From NCBI RefSeq assembly GCF_047511655.1, contig NC_133401.1, forward strand, positions 17,358,501 through 17,422,500: a stretch of 64,000 nucleotides of DNA. The letters run 5' to 3'. This document shows, one piece after another, positions 39,066 to 51,975 of the stretch; positions within the stretch are counted from its first letter, which is position 1; every line of letters begins with the position of its first letter. The DNA comes from Castor canadensis (taxonomy: Eukaryota; Chordata; Mammalia; Rodentia; Castoridae). The translations under genes and the position numbers were made by a program. The notes beneath the pieces are model-generated. The model had not been told where the DNA came from, ran no database searches, and was given only the letters and a program-made list of their open reading frames with translations.

Positions 39066-40703
39066 TCTGGCCCACTTATCTCAGAGTTTGGCCTGCCCCT
39101 GCGTGGACTGCTCAGCCTACCCCAGGAGAGCCTTCCCTCCACCGCCAGGAGGTTGAGGGCAGGGACTGTCCTGGCCCCTGGCCCATATGCAGGCAGTAGG
39201 CTCTTAGAGTGCTCGCTGCAGGTCCACATGGGGTTGCACACGCATGTCAGCCACACATGACGAGGACTGAGGAGACTCTAGGCAGGTCCATCTCACCATA
39301 GGAGCCCTGAGGACTCTGCCAGGCAATGCCCAGAGGCAGGAGGGGCAGGGTGCATGGAGGGACTGAAAACCAAAGACCCCTCCGTGACTCACTCAGCTGG
39401 GCCAGTCCCACATGCTCTAATCACCAGAGGCTCTGATCACTTTGAAGACTTGAAGCTGACAGCCCCAAACAATTGCAAACTATGGAAAGTTGAGAACTTA
39501 CTGTGTTGGGTGGGGACGTGGAAAAGAAAGGCCTCCTGATCCAGGCCCATTGGGGCTTAAGCAGAGGGAGGTATGAAAGCCCTCAGGTCTTTTCCCAAGG
39601 GAGGTTGGCATCAGCTGCAGATCGCACACACCTCTCCTTTAGGGACACCAGGAGGGACTGAAGGTTTGATAAACGTGGCTTCTCACCTCCGAGCTTGTCA
39701 CACACAACCAGAGGGGCTGGGCAGATGTGGACAGACAAGTCAGTAGGATATTGAGCTTCCTCATTCCCGTGCATCCTCGCCTGGCCATGGAAGGATGGAG
39801 AAGCCTGGGAGGGTAGTAGAAGGTGCCATCAGGCAGGGCCCCCTTAGAAGCCTTCCTGTGGCCTCCCCTGGTCTGGTGTGTCTAGTTGGCGAAGGTGGCA
39901 TTGGCAGGCATGCCTCCAGAGTGTTGCTTCTGTGCCCCTTTTCCTGTCACCCCAGAGGGATGGGCATTTGTAATGCAGTAGACAGAAGAGCATAATGGAT
40001 GAGAATTGGGGGTCATGGACTGGCCCCTCATGGGCTTAGCCGATGATGTCTAGGGACCACAAAATGGACGTGTGCTCCAGGGCAAGTGGCAGGTTGAATG
40101 CAGGACAAAGCACCAGCTATTGGTGGTGGGCACTTCCTGCTCCCTGGATCATCTGAGCTCTGCATCTGTGTCCTCAGAGACACCTTAAAGCGGCCATTCC
40201 ACAGGCCCATTGTGCTGACCAGTAAACCAAGGCTGGAGGAGAGGAGTCACCCCTGAGGTTATGCAGTAGCAAGAGGCAGGCCTGCAGTCCAACCAGATCC
40301 AAACCCTCAGCTGCTGCACTCGAGTCGCTGGGCCTTTAAGAAAGCCTTGACTCAGGCAGGCCGGTGATGATGTCTAATGTAAAAGCTGCATTCTTAGCAG
40401 CCCAGCTACCTGCAGAACACTCTGGTCTAGCAGCTAAGAAAAAGATAAGCTTGGTGTCCCACAGTTGGAGCTCCAGACCTAATTGGAGAGCTCAGGGGTG
40501 AGCCTGCCCACACCGAACCACCTTTGCCACTTCCTACGTGAAGCTGACTCCCTTCTCCCGGCCTCAGTTTACCACTCCAAAATAAAGGATGATAGTAATC
40601 CATACCAGGGGTGTCAGAAACATCCACCCCAGCAGGCTGTGTCAAGTGTCCCTTATCTCCACCCAGGCCAGGTGGAGCCCTGCTAAAATTCAGCACCTAC
40701 TTG
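39066..40703. other. Intergenic CALM3-PTGIR, MIR pieces only
   Basis: Minus MIR at about 40190-40340 (gaccagtaaaccaaggctgg) and plus MIR at about 40525-40625 (cggcctcagtttaccactcc). No gene seen. Confidence 0.5.
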
Positions 40704-41310
40704 TTTTTTTTTTTGTCTTTTCTTTTTTGGTGCTGGGATCGAACCCAGGGCCTCACGCATGCTAGGCAAGCGCTGTACCACCGAGCTACATCCCAGCCCT
40801 CAGCACCTACTTGTGGCGGGCTCGCTCTGGCCCAGGTGCACAGTGGGAGGCAGGTCCCTCCGTAGCTCCAACAGTGCAGGAGTGGAGGCTCAGGCAGGTG
40901 GAGCCTCTCATTCTTGGGTGGGACACCACCCCAGGTGTGCCAGGCCCTTCCCCACCTGGCCTTCACCCCTCTCATCTTCCCCCCTTGGGCCATATGTCTG
41001 GGAAGACTTTTACTCCTGCACAGGCCAAGTGGTTAAATAATCATGATTTCTCTTTCCCATTCTTTATTAACCAAAGACATGATGCCAGGCTCCAGTGACT
41101 CCTTCCTGTGATCTTTGCTACTCAGGAGGCAGCGATCAGGAGGATCGTGGTTCAAAGCCAGCCCAGGCAAATAGTTCCTGAGACCCCATCTCTGTGTACC
41201 AGCACCAAAAATGGCTGGTGGAGTGGCTCAGGTGGTTCAAGTGCCTGTTTAGCAAGCTGAGGCCCTGAGTTCAAACCCCAGTACCACATTAAAAAAAAAA
41301 AAAAGACATG
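40704..41310. repeat. ID SINE (minus) and B1-dID SINE (plus)
   Basis: 40704-40805 is a fairly intact minus ID (gatcgaacccagggcctcac, gtaccaccgagctacatccc). 41075-41310 is a plus composite. Confidence 0.83.
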
Positions 41311-41454
41311 ATGACAATTTCCAAGGGGGACAGAGCAGACAGGCAGTGAGGGCATTGACTCCACAATGACAGAAATGCTTGCGTGGGAATCACTTTCAGT
41401 CCAGGATCACGGGCCTGTTAGGCCACCACAGCCTATCCTGAGAAGGGAACCAGG

Positions 41455-41895
41455 CAAGGGGCGGGGGAGGTGGGGTGGAGGTCGGGGCGGGGGGAGGGGG
41501 GAGGGTGGGGGATGCTGCTGAAGCTTCCTCAGCATAGCAGCTGTGCTCAGGGCCACTTCTGTCATCCCCAGTGTGACCAGCAGGGGGGGGCATGGTGACA
41601 ACTCCCAGAACCAACCGTGGGATGTGTGTATAGACATAAGTTCTTTCCCTTTTCTTCCTTCCCTTTCCTTCCCTCCCTCTTCCTTCCTTTCCCTCCCCTC
41701 CCTTCCCTCCCTCTCTTCCTAACTTCCTTCCTTCCTTGTGCTGGTGATGGGACCCAGGGCCTACGTAGGGGCCCAACTATCACAGAGTTTTTGAGACACT
41801 GGCTATATAACCCAGTTGAGTCTTAAACTCTCGATCCTTTTTCCTCAGCCTCCCCAGTATGGGATTACAAGCATGCACCACTACACCTGGCTTAT
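41455..41895. repeat. G-rich tract, (TTCC)n tract and old B1-type SINE
   Basis: ggggcgggggaggtggggtg and onward at 41459-41510, (TTCC)n at 41640-41735, then a diverged minus SINE to 41895 (cactggctatataacccagt). Confidence 0.7.
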
Positions 41896-42063
41896 TGTAT
41901 GCATTTGTCCTATCTGTGGGTCAGCTCGGTGCTGGGAAGACAATATTGAACAAAAAAATTTCTGAATGAGTAGTCTCTTTGACAGAGTCCTTACCCAGAC
42001 TTCCGCAGGTGCCTGGCATTTCTTCTCACAGATCCTTGCTCTGAACTCTTGGTACATAGCACA

Positions 42064-42103
42064 GCTTGTAATTTTACATTTGAGCTTGTAATTTTACATT
42101 TGA
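42064..42103 (+). repeat. 20-bp perfect tandem duplication
   Basis: gcttgtaattttacatttga occurs twice head-to-tail, followed by gct. The flanks (41896-42160) look partly L2-derived. Confidence 0.9.
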
Positions 42104-42164
42104 GCTGCCACTGTAACCCACTGATGGGATTATCTGGTTGTTCCCAGTGTTTTGGGGTTTTGTT

Positions 42165-42990
42165 GTTGTTCAGTACTGGGGTTTAAACTCAGGGCCTACC
42201 CCTTGAGCCCCTCCACCAGGCCTTTTCTGTGATCGGTTTTTTTCGAGATGGGGTCTCATGAACTATTTGCCTGGGCTGGCTTTGAATCGCGATCCTCCTG
42301 ATCTCTGCCTCCTGAGTAGTTAGGATTACAGGCGTGAGCCACCAGCGCCCAACACCCGAGGTAGTTCTTGAGCAAAGTAGGACCAGGACTATCAGTCCTG
42401 AGAAATCCCCAGCAGGCAAAGGGCAGCCTTGAGCCCACAAAGAGGCAAAACACTAGACACCAGGTCAGAGAAGTCATCACAGCAGAAGTAGCCCTCTGCT
42501 GACTCGGCCCAATTTCTTCCAAACCTCAGGACTGGTGAGCAATCTTCTCCTCCAAGAAGGCCTTCCTGATGTCCTCCTAGGCTCCTCTGCCCCCACTTGC
42601 AGCCCTCCCACCCTGGAGACACACTGTCCTCCATAATAGATTGTAAGATCCAAGAGGGAGGGCAGAGCCAGGGTTGGCTCTGTCACTGCCATGTCCCCAG
42701 CATCTCGGGGACAAGGCTGCAGGAAGTAAGAAGGCAAGAGAGGCGTGGTCACGGTCATGTGGCCAAGGAAGGAAAGTTTCAGCAGGATGGTCCCCCACAC
42801 CCACTGAGAATGCTAGGCTGGTGCTTTACCATTTGATCTGCGCCCCAGCCCTTTTGTTTGTATTTTATATCTTGAGACACAGTTGTGATACCTTGTCCTG
42901 GGCCAGCCTTGATCTCATGATCTTCCCGCCTCCCCCTCCCTCACAGCTGGGATTACAGATGAGCGCTACCTCGCCTGTCTACCTGAGCAA
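42165..42990. repeat. Two minus SINEs flanking an L2 piece
   Basis: Minus composite at 42165-42355, plus L2 at about 42535-42715 (tccaagaaggccttcctgat, gatccaagagggagggcag), and a diverged minus SINE at 42805-42990. 42991-43554 has nothing I recognise. Confidence 0.75.
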
Positions 42991-43554
42991 GGTGCTTTTG
43001 ACAGATGGGGAAAAAATAATTGTTCCAGAGATAAACAAGGATGTGGGGGCTCGAAAGGTCACAGCCTCTGGGGAACCCCAACGGAGCCTGTAGTGTGGCC
43101 TGTGGCACCCCTGGAGCTGTGCAGGCGGGGAGTGACTGCTCATACAGTACTTTCCGACAGGGCTGTGGCAGTGGGTGAAGGGATGACTGTGGGCAGTCAG
43201 GGATCAGGACATGGGTGAGGTGAAGTTTCCAGCTCATCCTCAGGGACCACGGGGAACCACTGGGAGCCCCTAGGTCAGTCGGGGTGAACAGAGGGACACT
43301 GGGCCTTGTGGGTAAGAGACAGCAAGGAGCCAGCTTCCTCCCTTTCTCAGTCTAAGCTCTGAGGGGTCAGAGGCTAGCCCGGACTGATCCCTCCAGGAGT
43401 GACAGAGGACGAGAACCACCGCCCCAGCCCTCTTCACTGTCCTCTATTGAGTAGGGCGCCTTTGAGTGACTTTCAACTAAGGCCAGGCCAGGGACCCATT
43501 CTGATGTTTCCTAATCTGGTTTTGGTTTTCTCATACATGGACTTTGATTGGGTT

Positions 43555-44030
43555 GTTTTTGTTTTGTTTTGTTTGTTTGTTCTGAGACTGGGTCTTGCTG
43601 TGTAGCCCAGGCTGGTCTTGGACTCCTGCTCCTTCTGCCTCAGCCTCCCGAATGCTGGGATCACAGGTGTGCATCACCCTGTCCAGCAGGCTTCTTTTTG
43701 TGTGTATGTGGGACTGGAGTTTGCACTCAGTCTTTTGAGCTTGCAAAGCAGGTGCTCTGTTGCTTGAGCCACTCCTCCAGTCCACTTTGCTCTGGTTAGT
43801 CATTTATCTTGCGGTACTGGGGATCAAACCCAGAGCCTCGTGCATGCTAATACTCAGACACTGGGCTACATCCCCAGCCCTTGCTCTGGTTAGTTTGCAG
43901 ATGGCGGTCTTGAAAACGGTTTGCCCTGGCTGGCCTTGAACCCCAGTCCTCCCTATCTCAACCTCCTGAGTAGCTAGGATTACAGGCGTGAGCCACTGGT
44001 GCCCTGCTTGGGCTGACTTTTTATTGTTAA
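43555..44030 (-). repeat. Minus B1, then a B1-dID SINE with a nested ID insertion
   Basis: B1 at 43575-43690. A composite at 43690-44010 is split by an ID element at 43801-43880. The ID is flanked by a perfect 14-base duplication, ttgctctggttagt, at 43787-43800 and 43881-43894. Confidence 0.88.
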
Positions 44031-44094
44031 ATAAATTCAACCAATGTACTTACTACTACTCAAGAAGTTTCCAAACAACCTTCATTTGTTTCAA

Positions 44095-44345
44095 TATGAC
44101 ATGATTTTTTTGTCGTGGTAAGATGCCCATAACATAAAAGTTACCATTTTAACCTTTTACAGTTCACAGACAGTTACAACTTAATGTCATTTGGTACCTT
44201 CACACTGTCGGCAATTGCCACCACTCTTGAGTTTCAAAACTGTTTTATCACTCCAAAAGGAGACCCCTGTGCCTACTAACCCGTCACCTCAGCCCAAATT
44301 TAAGTCTCCCAGACCAAATTTAAGTCTCCCTTTGTTCATGCCAAG
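44095..44345 (-). repeat. L1M-type LINE fragment and a 20-bp-period duplication
   Basis: gataacataaaag-like wording (cccataacataaaagttacc) and ttaatgtcatttggtacctt match a common old L1 region. ccaaatttaagtctccc is repeated at 44294 and 44314. Confidence 0.55.
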
Positions 44346-44499
44346 TGCCATCATGACCAAAAATAAATAAATAAAAGTCAAAACCCTGGCGCCAAGCTTG
44401 GTTTTCTTTTCAGATCACATTTGTCCAGGTGACAACAGCCATGACAGCTACGATGATAATTGTAATGCCTGTTTCAGGCTTTCTTCCGGGCTCTGTGCT

Positions 44500-45080
44500 A
44501 AATTGCTACTCAGAAGGAATCACTGAACCACTTACAACAACCCCATAAGCTAAGAACTAGATTATGACTGAAAGGAAACCAAGGCAAGGTCACTCCAGCC
44601 AATAAGAGACAGACAAGACAGACCTGTGCCACAAACCAGACATGGTCTGCCTTCTCCTCACTGTGTGATCTAGGGCAGATGGTGGCCCTCTCTGGACTTG
44701 AGTCCATTCTCTCTAGAAAGACTGTAATAGTAGTGGCCTGACAGGGGCGAGTGACAGAAGGGAACTGACTGGTGGGGGGCTAGGAGTGTTCTAGTTCAAC
44801 CTCCCCTACCCTACAGCCAACTCACTTCCTTTCATGCTGGTCAGCTTATTCTCAAACACCCTGGATTCCCAGCATCTACAGGCTGCTGGGGGAAGGCTGG
44901 GAATCTCTCCAGTGGGGTCCCCAGCAGGGCAGAGACTGTGTGTGTCCCAAACACCAGGCAGAGTCAGGGCCTGTTGAGTGTTTGTTGGATGGATGGATGG
45001 ATGGATGGGTGGATGGATGGTTGGATGGATGGATGGATGGATGGTTGGATGGATGAATGGATGGATGGATGGATGGATAG
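44500..45080. repeat. MIR pieces, L2 3' end and (GGAT)n array
   Basis: MIR pieces in both orientations at 44500-44640 and 44650-44760 (ctcactgtgtgatctagggc). L2 3' end at about 44900-44983 (gttgagtgtttgttggatgg) running directly into (GGAT)n at 44984-45078. Confidence 0.7.
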
Positions 45081-45876
45081 GACAGTTGAAACCTTTTTGT
45101 GAAGGTTTCAGAGATAGGGAGGTGAAGTCAGGCTCTGTAAAGAGAACCTTATTTGTTCAGGACCAGGGGACAGGCACAGGCCTTGAGTCCATATTCTTGG
45201 GCAGCCCCTGGGACCCAATCATTGCCACACACCAGCATTTCCATCTTCTCCTTGGTACCCACACCCCATAGTTCACAGCCCACAGGCTGCGGCGTTGCTC
45301 AGGCCTTTTCTGTACTGGGCACACTCCCAACAATGTCACCTACAAGACAGCAGCCTCTCCTTCCTCCCACCTGCCCTTGGAGTTCACGGCTGACACCAGA
45401 TGGGAAGAAGGTGGGGGCTGGAGTTTCCTGAGAATTCCTGGCTCTCTGGGGTGGTAGCTATTAGGATGGTTTGGGAGAAGGCAGGGTGTTCCTTGGGGAG
45501 CTGGGGCGGGAGGCCAGGGCCACAGCTGGGAGCAGGAGCCCTAACCCAGCTGACCTGAGTACCCAGAAGTCGCTGGGAACTTTTTCAACTCCTAAATATT
45601 TAGACAGTGAGATGATGGAGAGTTGAGGGCCAGAGCAGGCCGGCCAGGCCAGTGGTTATTTTGAGAGAGCCATTTCTCATGTGCTCTGGGGTAAGCGCTC
45701 CCTCAGTCTTCCTGGAGCCTACAGTGACCACCCTGAAGGAGGAGAAATAGCAGCTGGCCACCCCCCAAATTTGGGGAGGTCACGACTCTGACTTCCTCAG
45801 CCATCAGCCAAGTCCCTGCTTTTCTGGCTCCTGTGCCCAGAAGACAGGACAGGAGATCATAGGGCCAGCCTAGCTG
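45081..45876. other. Sequence downstream of PTGIR, probably including its 3' UTR
   Basis: SINE-free and without an obvious AATAAA on the minus strand close to the PTGIR stop, so I cannot place the transcript end. Confidence 0.4.
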
Positions 45877-48184
45877 TCAGCAGAGGGAGCAGGCCACCGC
45901 AGCCTCTGCTTTAGACAGCGTTCCCACGGTGCTGCTACCATCACTGGACTGTGCCATGGGAGGTAAAGATGCCACCTGCCCCTCGACCCAGGCCGACAGA
46001 GGCACCCAGCTCCCTTCCTTCCCCTCCAGGGCAGTGGGGACCTGCGGGTCCCTCTTTCCTGAGGTGGGCCTGGAGAGGGGTGTCTGCGAGTCGCCGTGGG
46101 CAGTCCGGGCACACAGGCAGCAGAACCAGAGCCTGAGTCGCTGGAAGACAGCCTTTCGGAAGAGGATGAAGACCCAGGGGTCCAGGATGGGGTTGAAGGC
46201 GTTGAAACGGAATGCGAGAAGGTCCCCCATCTCACTGCTGTCCGGGGCAACGGCCTGGGTGAAGCCACGGATCTGAGGACAAGGGGGGACATCAGGAAGC
46301 GCCATGAGCACCCCCACCCTGGCTCCCCACTTCCCCTTCTCACTGGCAAGGATGAGGGAGGGGCGGCAAGTCACGGGAAGCAGAGGAGATAAGATAGAGT
46401 AAGTGGCTAATTCATCCAGGGAGCAGAGGGCAGGAAAGCCCCAGGAAACAGCCAGCCAAGGTGGGGCCTGGGTCTCCCCAGCCTTTGCAGCTGAGAGGAC
46501 CCTCCAACTAACCAGATGCTTGAGCCTGAGATCTCTGGTCCCCCTAAAACTGCAGTCATGTGTGGATTTGCCCAGTCTGAGTCATCATAAACCCCCTCAA
46601 AAAAGTTTAAGAATCCCCAAATCCAGCTTAACCTCTTCATTTTACAGAACAAGAAACTGAGGCCCAGAATAAAGATGGAATGACTGAAGCCGGGAGTAGT
46701 GTACACAGCTGCTATTCCAGCACTCAAGAGGCTGAGGCAACAGGTCCCCAAGTTCAAGACCATCTGGACTACATAGGGAAACTGTCTCACGAAAACGAAA
46801 GGGTGGGACGACCAGGTATCACAGACATGGCCGCTCCAGTGGGAGGGAGGTGAGAGCCTTCGGGAAGCAGGAGAGGACAGAAGATGCAAAAGGCAGAGAA
46901 GGCAGAGTGAGGCCTGGCTGGGGGAGTGAGGAGCACATGGATGGAATCAGAGGACCAGGTGGAGACCTGGCTCTGTGTCATCGTGACGCTGCCCTTCACC
47001 TGTAGAAAGGTGAGAGGATGGGACCTGCAGGCCAGCTTCCTGCCAAGTGCTTTCCGAATGGGTGTGGAAGGTCAGTGTGTGAGTGCTCATCTGAGGATGT
47101 ATTTGGAAGCCATTAAGCATCTGCCTCCAGCTGGTGGATGGCAAGGGCTCAAGATCCTCTAATCATCACTGGGGACAGGAAGGTGCGTTTGATTATGGGA
47201 GACTGGGGATGTGGGAAGGGGGAAACAAGGGTTGGAGTTGTCAAAGGGGTAGAAGCAAATGGGGAAAAACTTCTTGGGAAAGTTGGGAGTTGTCTGATGG
47301 TGGACAAAAACCTCTTTGAGACTCAGTTTTCCCATCTGTACAATGGGCATGACCAACGGACCACAGAACTGGACACTTCCCTCTTCCCGAACCCCAGCTC
47401 CTTGGTGGGGACTCACCGTGAGAGGCAGGGAGCACACAGCCATGATGCCTGTCATGAGGGCCAGTAGAATCAGGTGATCCACCTCATCCTCACACGTCCC
47501 AGAGCTGGCAACCAGAGAGCCCTGGTGGCGCCTCTGCTGGCGGTACATGCGGCAGAGGCTGAGGGTGACGGAACCATTGCACAGGACGATGGCGGTCACC
47601 AGCAGGGCCACAAGGCTGGCATAGGCCAGTGAGAAGGCGCAGCCCCTGGGCTCGGCTGAGCGCATGCGGACGAAACACCAGCTGCCGGGGCAGTACTGCT
47701 GGTGCTGGCCCAGGCCCAGCAGGGGCAACGCACAGAAGATGGTGCAGAAAGCATAGATGGCTGGCAGTGCCAGGCGGGCACAGCGTGGGGCGTCTAGCTG
47801 GGCGTACAGGTAGGGATGGCTGAGCGCCAGGCAGCGCTCCACGGCCATGGCGAAGAGGATGAGCGTGGAGGCCAGGCCAAAGAAGGTCATGGCAAAGGCA
47901 AAGGCGTCACACAGCGCCGGGCCACCACGGGCCAGGCCCAGCAACGAGCTGTTGCGAGCGTAGGCCACGAACACAGCCGGGCTCAGGAAGCAGGTGCCCA
48001 ACAGGTCTGTCACCGCCAGCCCCGTCACCAGCACCGCGAAGGCCGACGGGTGTGACCGCCGCCTTGCACCCAGGATGCCCAGTGCCAATCCGTTCCCTAC
48101 CACACCTGCCACAAACATCAGGGTGCTGGTGGCTGGCCCCACCGAGTCCCGCACATAGGTGAGATTCCGGCAGGAGTCTGCCAT
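45877..48184 (-). CDS. PTGIR: PTGIR, prostacyclin (IP) receptor, 387 aa in two coding exons
   Basis: Coding exons 48184-47417 (256 codons) and 46272-45877 (131 codons plus stop), phase 0, with donor ACG|GTGAGT and acceptor ctcag|ATC. The protein starts MADSCRNLTYVRDSVGPATS and closely follows human PTGIR (386 aa). It is a plasma-membrane seven-helix GPCR for prostacyclin that signals mainly through Gs and cAMP, in platelets and vessel wall. Visible features: N-glycosylation sites N7 and N78, extracellular cysteines C92, C165 and C170, ERC at 116-118 in place of DRY, and the helix 7 motif NPILDPWVFILF. A CCLC cluster at 307-310 suits palmitoylation, and the C-terminal CSLC is a prenylation box. 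I chose the ATG at 48182-48184 on family match; 24 codons upstream are open but not family-like. The splice within helix 6 is the conserved prostanoid-receptor position. Confidence 0.97.
46273..47416 (-). other. PTGIR: PTGIR intron between coding exons
   Basis: 1.14 kb. Contains MIR pieces (46600-46680 and 47300-47360, the latter with gactcagttttcccatctgt) and a plus-oriented B1 at 46687-46795. Confidence 0.8.
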
Positions 48185-49000
48185 CACCAGCTGCCGCCCG
48201 CCACGCCGGGCAGGAGGGTCCCAAGGGTGGGAGGTTGGGACCACTTGGATGTCCACCGCCAGCCACAGTCCTTACAGCACCCGGGATCTGCCGGTCAAGT
48301 TCTCCATGTGCCTGTGTCTCTCTGTCTGTCGTCTGTTTCTCTCCCCTGTCTTCTCCAGTGTCTGACTCCCCTGTTTCTTCCCTTGTCTCTCTGTGTCTGT
48401 CCTTCCCTCTCCCAGCCTTCCTAGTTCAGTCTCTCTGCCTCTTGCTCTGTCACTGTCTCTGTTCCCTCCCTGGTTGACCCGTACCTCCCTTTCTCCAGCC
48501 CTCTATCCCCTCCCTTCCTGCACTTCTCCGCACCTTGTCACTCCTTGGCACCTCCTCACTTTCAGTCTCTCCTTCCTGCTTGCTTCTTGCAAGAAGTCTG
48601 CGTAGGTCTCTGTGTCAGCTTCTTCCTCCCTCCCTCCCTCCTTCCCTCCCTCCCCATCCTCGCCCCGGCTTTTTCATTTCCTCTCTGCCCCGCCCTCCCT
48701 CCCCTGCATTTGTCTCCAGAGGCCCCCTTGGGCTCCCTGCCCCCTTCCCTGGCCAGCACCCGGTCCCCCTGCTCAGTGCAACCATCTCCCATCTTCTCCC
48801 CTCTCCTGGAGCCACCTGCCACCTCCCCACCCTTAGGTCTCTGCCATTTTTCCCTCCTTCTCTGTCTCTGGGGGTGCGGTGGGGGGGGGCTGAGTCCCTA
48901 TAATTGTCACCCAGGTTCAGGGCCTGCGGAATGTGGGGGGCAGGCAGGACCAGAGGGGTGACGCTGACCAGTTCTCAAGGTTGGCCTGGCCTGGGCTGTC
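48185..49000 (-). other. PTGIR: PTGIR upstream region with a long pyrimidine-rich tract
   Basis: 48290-48870 is CT-rich on the plus strand (tgtctctctgtctgtcgtct, ctccctccctccctccttcc). A non-coding 5' exon of PTGIR is expected near here, but no splice pair is convincing. Confidence 0.45.
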
Positions 49001-51090
49001 TCGGGATGACCCCTGGGATCTATTCTGGGCGCCAAGCCCTGGGGTTAGGGGCAGGTCCAGGGATTGAGAAATGACCGGGAAATTCCTCCTTGTGCACACT
49101 GTTTTCCAGACACCGCTGAGAGTTCTGGGCCCTGGACACAATTCACTCCTTGCAGCGGCTGTGGAAGGAGGTGGCCTGACTAGTCCTTGTCCCTGGGCTG
49201 TCAGCTTGAGCACTCAGAGCCCTGAATAGGGATTCAAAAGAGGGTCTTGTTTTGTGGCCAGTTGGAAGGTCAGGCCGAAGGGACTCCAGCACCCCACCAA
49301 CCCTCTGCCTCTCACCAGGCCAAGCTTCCAGGCCCCAGGCCAAGCTCTAAGGTCTTAGATCTCCAAGAATAATATTTTGGTCACAGATGAAAGCCATCCA
49401 GGGCTCCACTGTCCCTCAGGCCAGTGTTGTCAGCCCACATGTCACAGCTGTCAGCACAGCAATTCACGGCTTCCTAAGTAGCCTCCCAGCACATGAAGAC
49501 TCAGAGAACCTCTAAGACACCCCTTGAGTTTCAAAGTTACAAACTCAGACTCTGACATCCATTTGTCTCCATTTGACTACCTTCTTGCTATGTGATAGTC
49601 CAGGCAAGGACAGGAAGGTGATATGCCTCAGTCTTCTTATCCTTGCAATGGGAACACCACACTCCCAGGCCTGTGGCTGACCGTGCCTAGCAGCCCACCC
49701 CAGGCATGCCTTGGGACGAGGAAAGAGCCCAGGCAGATGCTGTGTCATGTTCAAGGCCAGGAGAGAGGATCCTGAACCAAGAGCTGAACTTGGGGCAGCT
49801 GTAGCCTTGCCTTGTCCGTCCAGGCCCTGTGACCACAACCCCCTTGCCTTCCCCCATCTCGCTATCACCCATGCCCAGCTGGTACCCGGATAACACGCCC
49901 CCGTCCTGAGCTTCCGGCAGGATGGATGCCCCCACCCAGACACAGTGGGGATCCCCGAGGGACCTCATAGCCCCTCTCTGGGGGTGCGTGTTTGTGGGGG
50001 GGGTCTACCAGGCCTGCAGGGCCATGTGGTCCTCTGATGTCCTCCTGTTCCCAGGCAGAACAGAGGGAATACAGGAAGTTCTAGCATATTAATGAAGGAT
50101 GAGGCCTGGCAGAATCGAGTCCTGTCTTGGCATCCAGGGACTTGCTGGGGGCCAGGCAGAGTGCTCTGGTTCCCGGAGCTTCTCCTGCTGGCTTCCTGTC
50201 CCCACCAGGAGTGTAAAGCATTCTGGAAATCCCCTCTGCTCCCTTGGGGACCTGGGACAAGCTTCTGCTACCCACCAGGCCTCAGTTTCCCCTCCTGTGT
50301 CCCTAGGGGCAGCCTCGGTTCTGTGCCTTGGCTTCAGAAACTGGTGGGTGTAGCAGGAACTGTAATTCCTTCATAACAAGGGACTAAGGACCCCTGGGGT
50401 CCAGGCCAGGGATGCATGACTCCATGTTCCTTCTGAGGATGCCCAGCCTCCTGGTTGACTGTGGCCCTGGAGAGATCCCACGTGCCAAGCCCACAACAGG
50501 CACCATGGCAGTTCTGCTTTTGCGGCTCCAGGGGTGAGGGGTCAACCATCTGCCCGGTGAGGTAGCAGCTTCCGGGGCTGGGGAGCAACAGAACGAATTG
50601 ATGGAGACTGTGAGTCAGCAATCTCCCCCCTCACCGCCGGCAACAGGACTCAGCCTCCCTGAGGGACCTTGGGGGCCAGGGCAGATGAGGAAGGACAGCC
50701 CAGACACCAGCACGGAAAATTGGGACTGACTCAGGGACGCAGAGGGGAGGGAGATGGGGACCTTGGTGAGGGTGGGAGCCCGGGGCTGTGTGCAGAAGAA
50801 CTTGGCCTGTGAGTCTGTGTGAGATCTGGGGGGCCTGCATGACTTACGTGAGCATTTTCGGCAGTGTGGTGATTGTGCGTGTTGTGTGTGTGTCCATGGG
50901 TGGGCCACGCTGAGTCTGCATGGCTCCTGTGGGTGTGTCCTCACAGGTTGCCTGGTTTCTGTGGTGTGTGGGGGGTGTGTGTGTGACACCAGCCTGTGTG
51001 TGGCTTTGCAGGCATGGCTGTGTCTATACCATGTGTTGCTAGCCCATGTGACTTTGTGAGCAAGATTTTTCTGGAGGGTGGAGTGGGGAG
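49001..51090. other. Intergenic PTGIR-GNG8: MIR pieces and a TG-rich segment
   Basis: Plus MIR at about 49540-49670 and 50220-50330 (caggcctcagtttcccctcc). 50800-51070 is a degenerate gtgtgtg-rich segment. No gene seen; ORFs are unsupported. Confidence 0.45.
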
Positions 51091-51094
51091 TCTG

Positions 51095-51975
51095 TTGTTT
51101 TTTTGTTTTGTTTTCTTTTGTGCTACTGGGATTTGAACTCAGGGCCTTCCTTCACCTTGAGCCACTCCACCAGCCCTTTTTTTGTGGTGGGTTTTTTTGA
51201 GACAGGGTCTCTCAAACTATTTACCTGGGCTGGCCAAAAACTGCAGTCCTCCTGATCTCTGCCTCCTGAGTAGCCAGGATTACAGGCGTGAGCCACTGGC
51301 GCCTGGCTTATTTGTTTTTATGGTACTGGGGACTGGACCCAGGGCCTCTTGAACTAAGCCCCTAGCCCTTTGGCTTTCATTTGTTGCTTTGTTTTGTTTG
51401 GTGGTACTGGAGTTTGAACTCAGGCCTTGAGCTTGCTAAGTAAGTGCTCTTATCACTTGAGCCTTGATTCTAGTCCTTTTATTTTGTTTTTGAGACATGA
51501 TCTTGCTACCTTTGCCAAGGCTGGCCTCCTGTCTTAGCCTCCCAGAGTAGCTGGGATTACAGATGATTTTGTTTTGTTATTGTTGGGGTTTTTTTGTTGT
51601 TGTTTTTGGTGATTCTATAGTTTGAAGTCAACTCCTTGCTAGGCAGGCCCTCTACTACCTGAGCCACACCTCCAGTCATTTTTTTGCTTAATTTTTCAGG
51701 TATGGTCTCTTGTTTTCGCTCAGGGCTGGCCTTAGGCCTCTGTCCTCCTACCTGCGACTTCCCATGTAGTGGGGACTGCAGGCATTCACCACCACAACCG
51801 GGCTTATTGGTTGAGAGGAGGGGGGTCAAGCTATCTTTTTGCCCAGGGTGCCTTAAACCATGATCCTCACAATCTCTACCTCCCAGCCCAGAGAATTTGG
51901 TTTTGGTACTGGGATTTGAACTCGGGGCCTTGCACTTGCTAGGCAGGCATTCTACCACTTGAGCCACTCCAGCCT
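51095..51975 (-). repeat. Cluster of minus SINEs
   Basis: Composite at 51110-51308, ID-like at 51318-51370, composite at 51400-51562, diverged composite at 51590-51805 and ID-like at 51898-51975 (gggatttgaactcggggcct). Confidence 0.82.
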
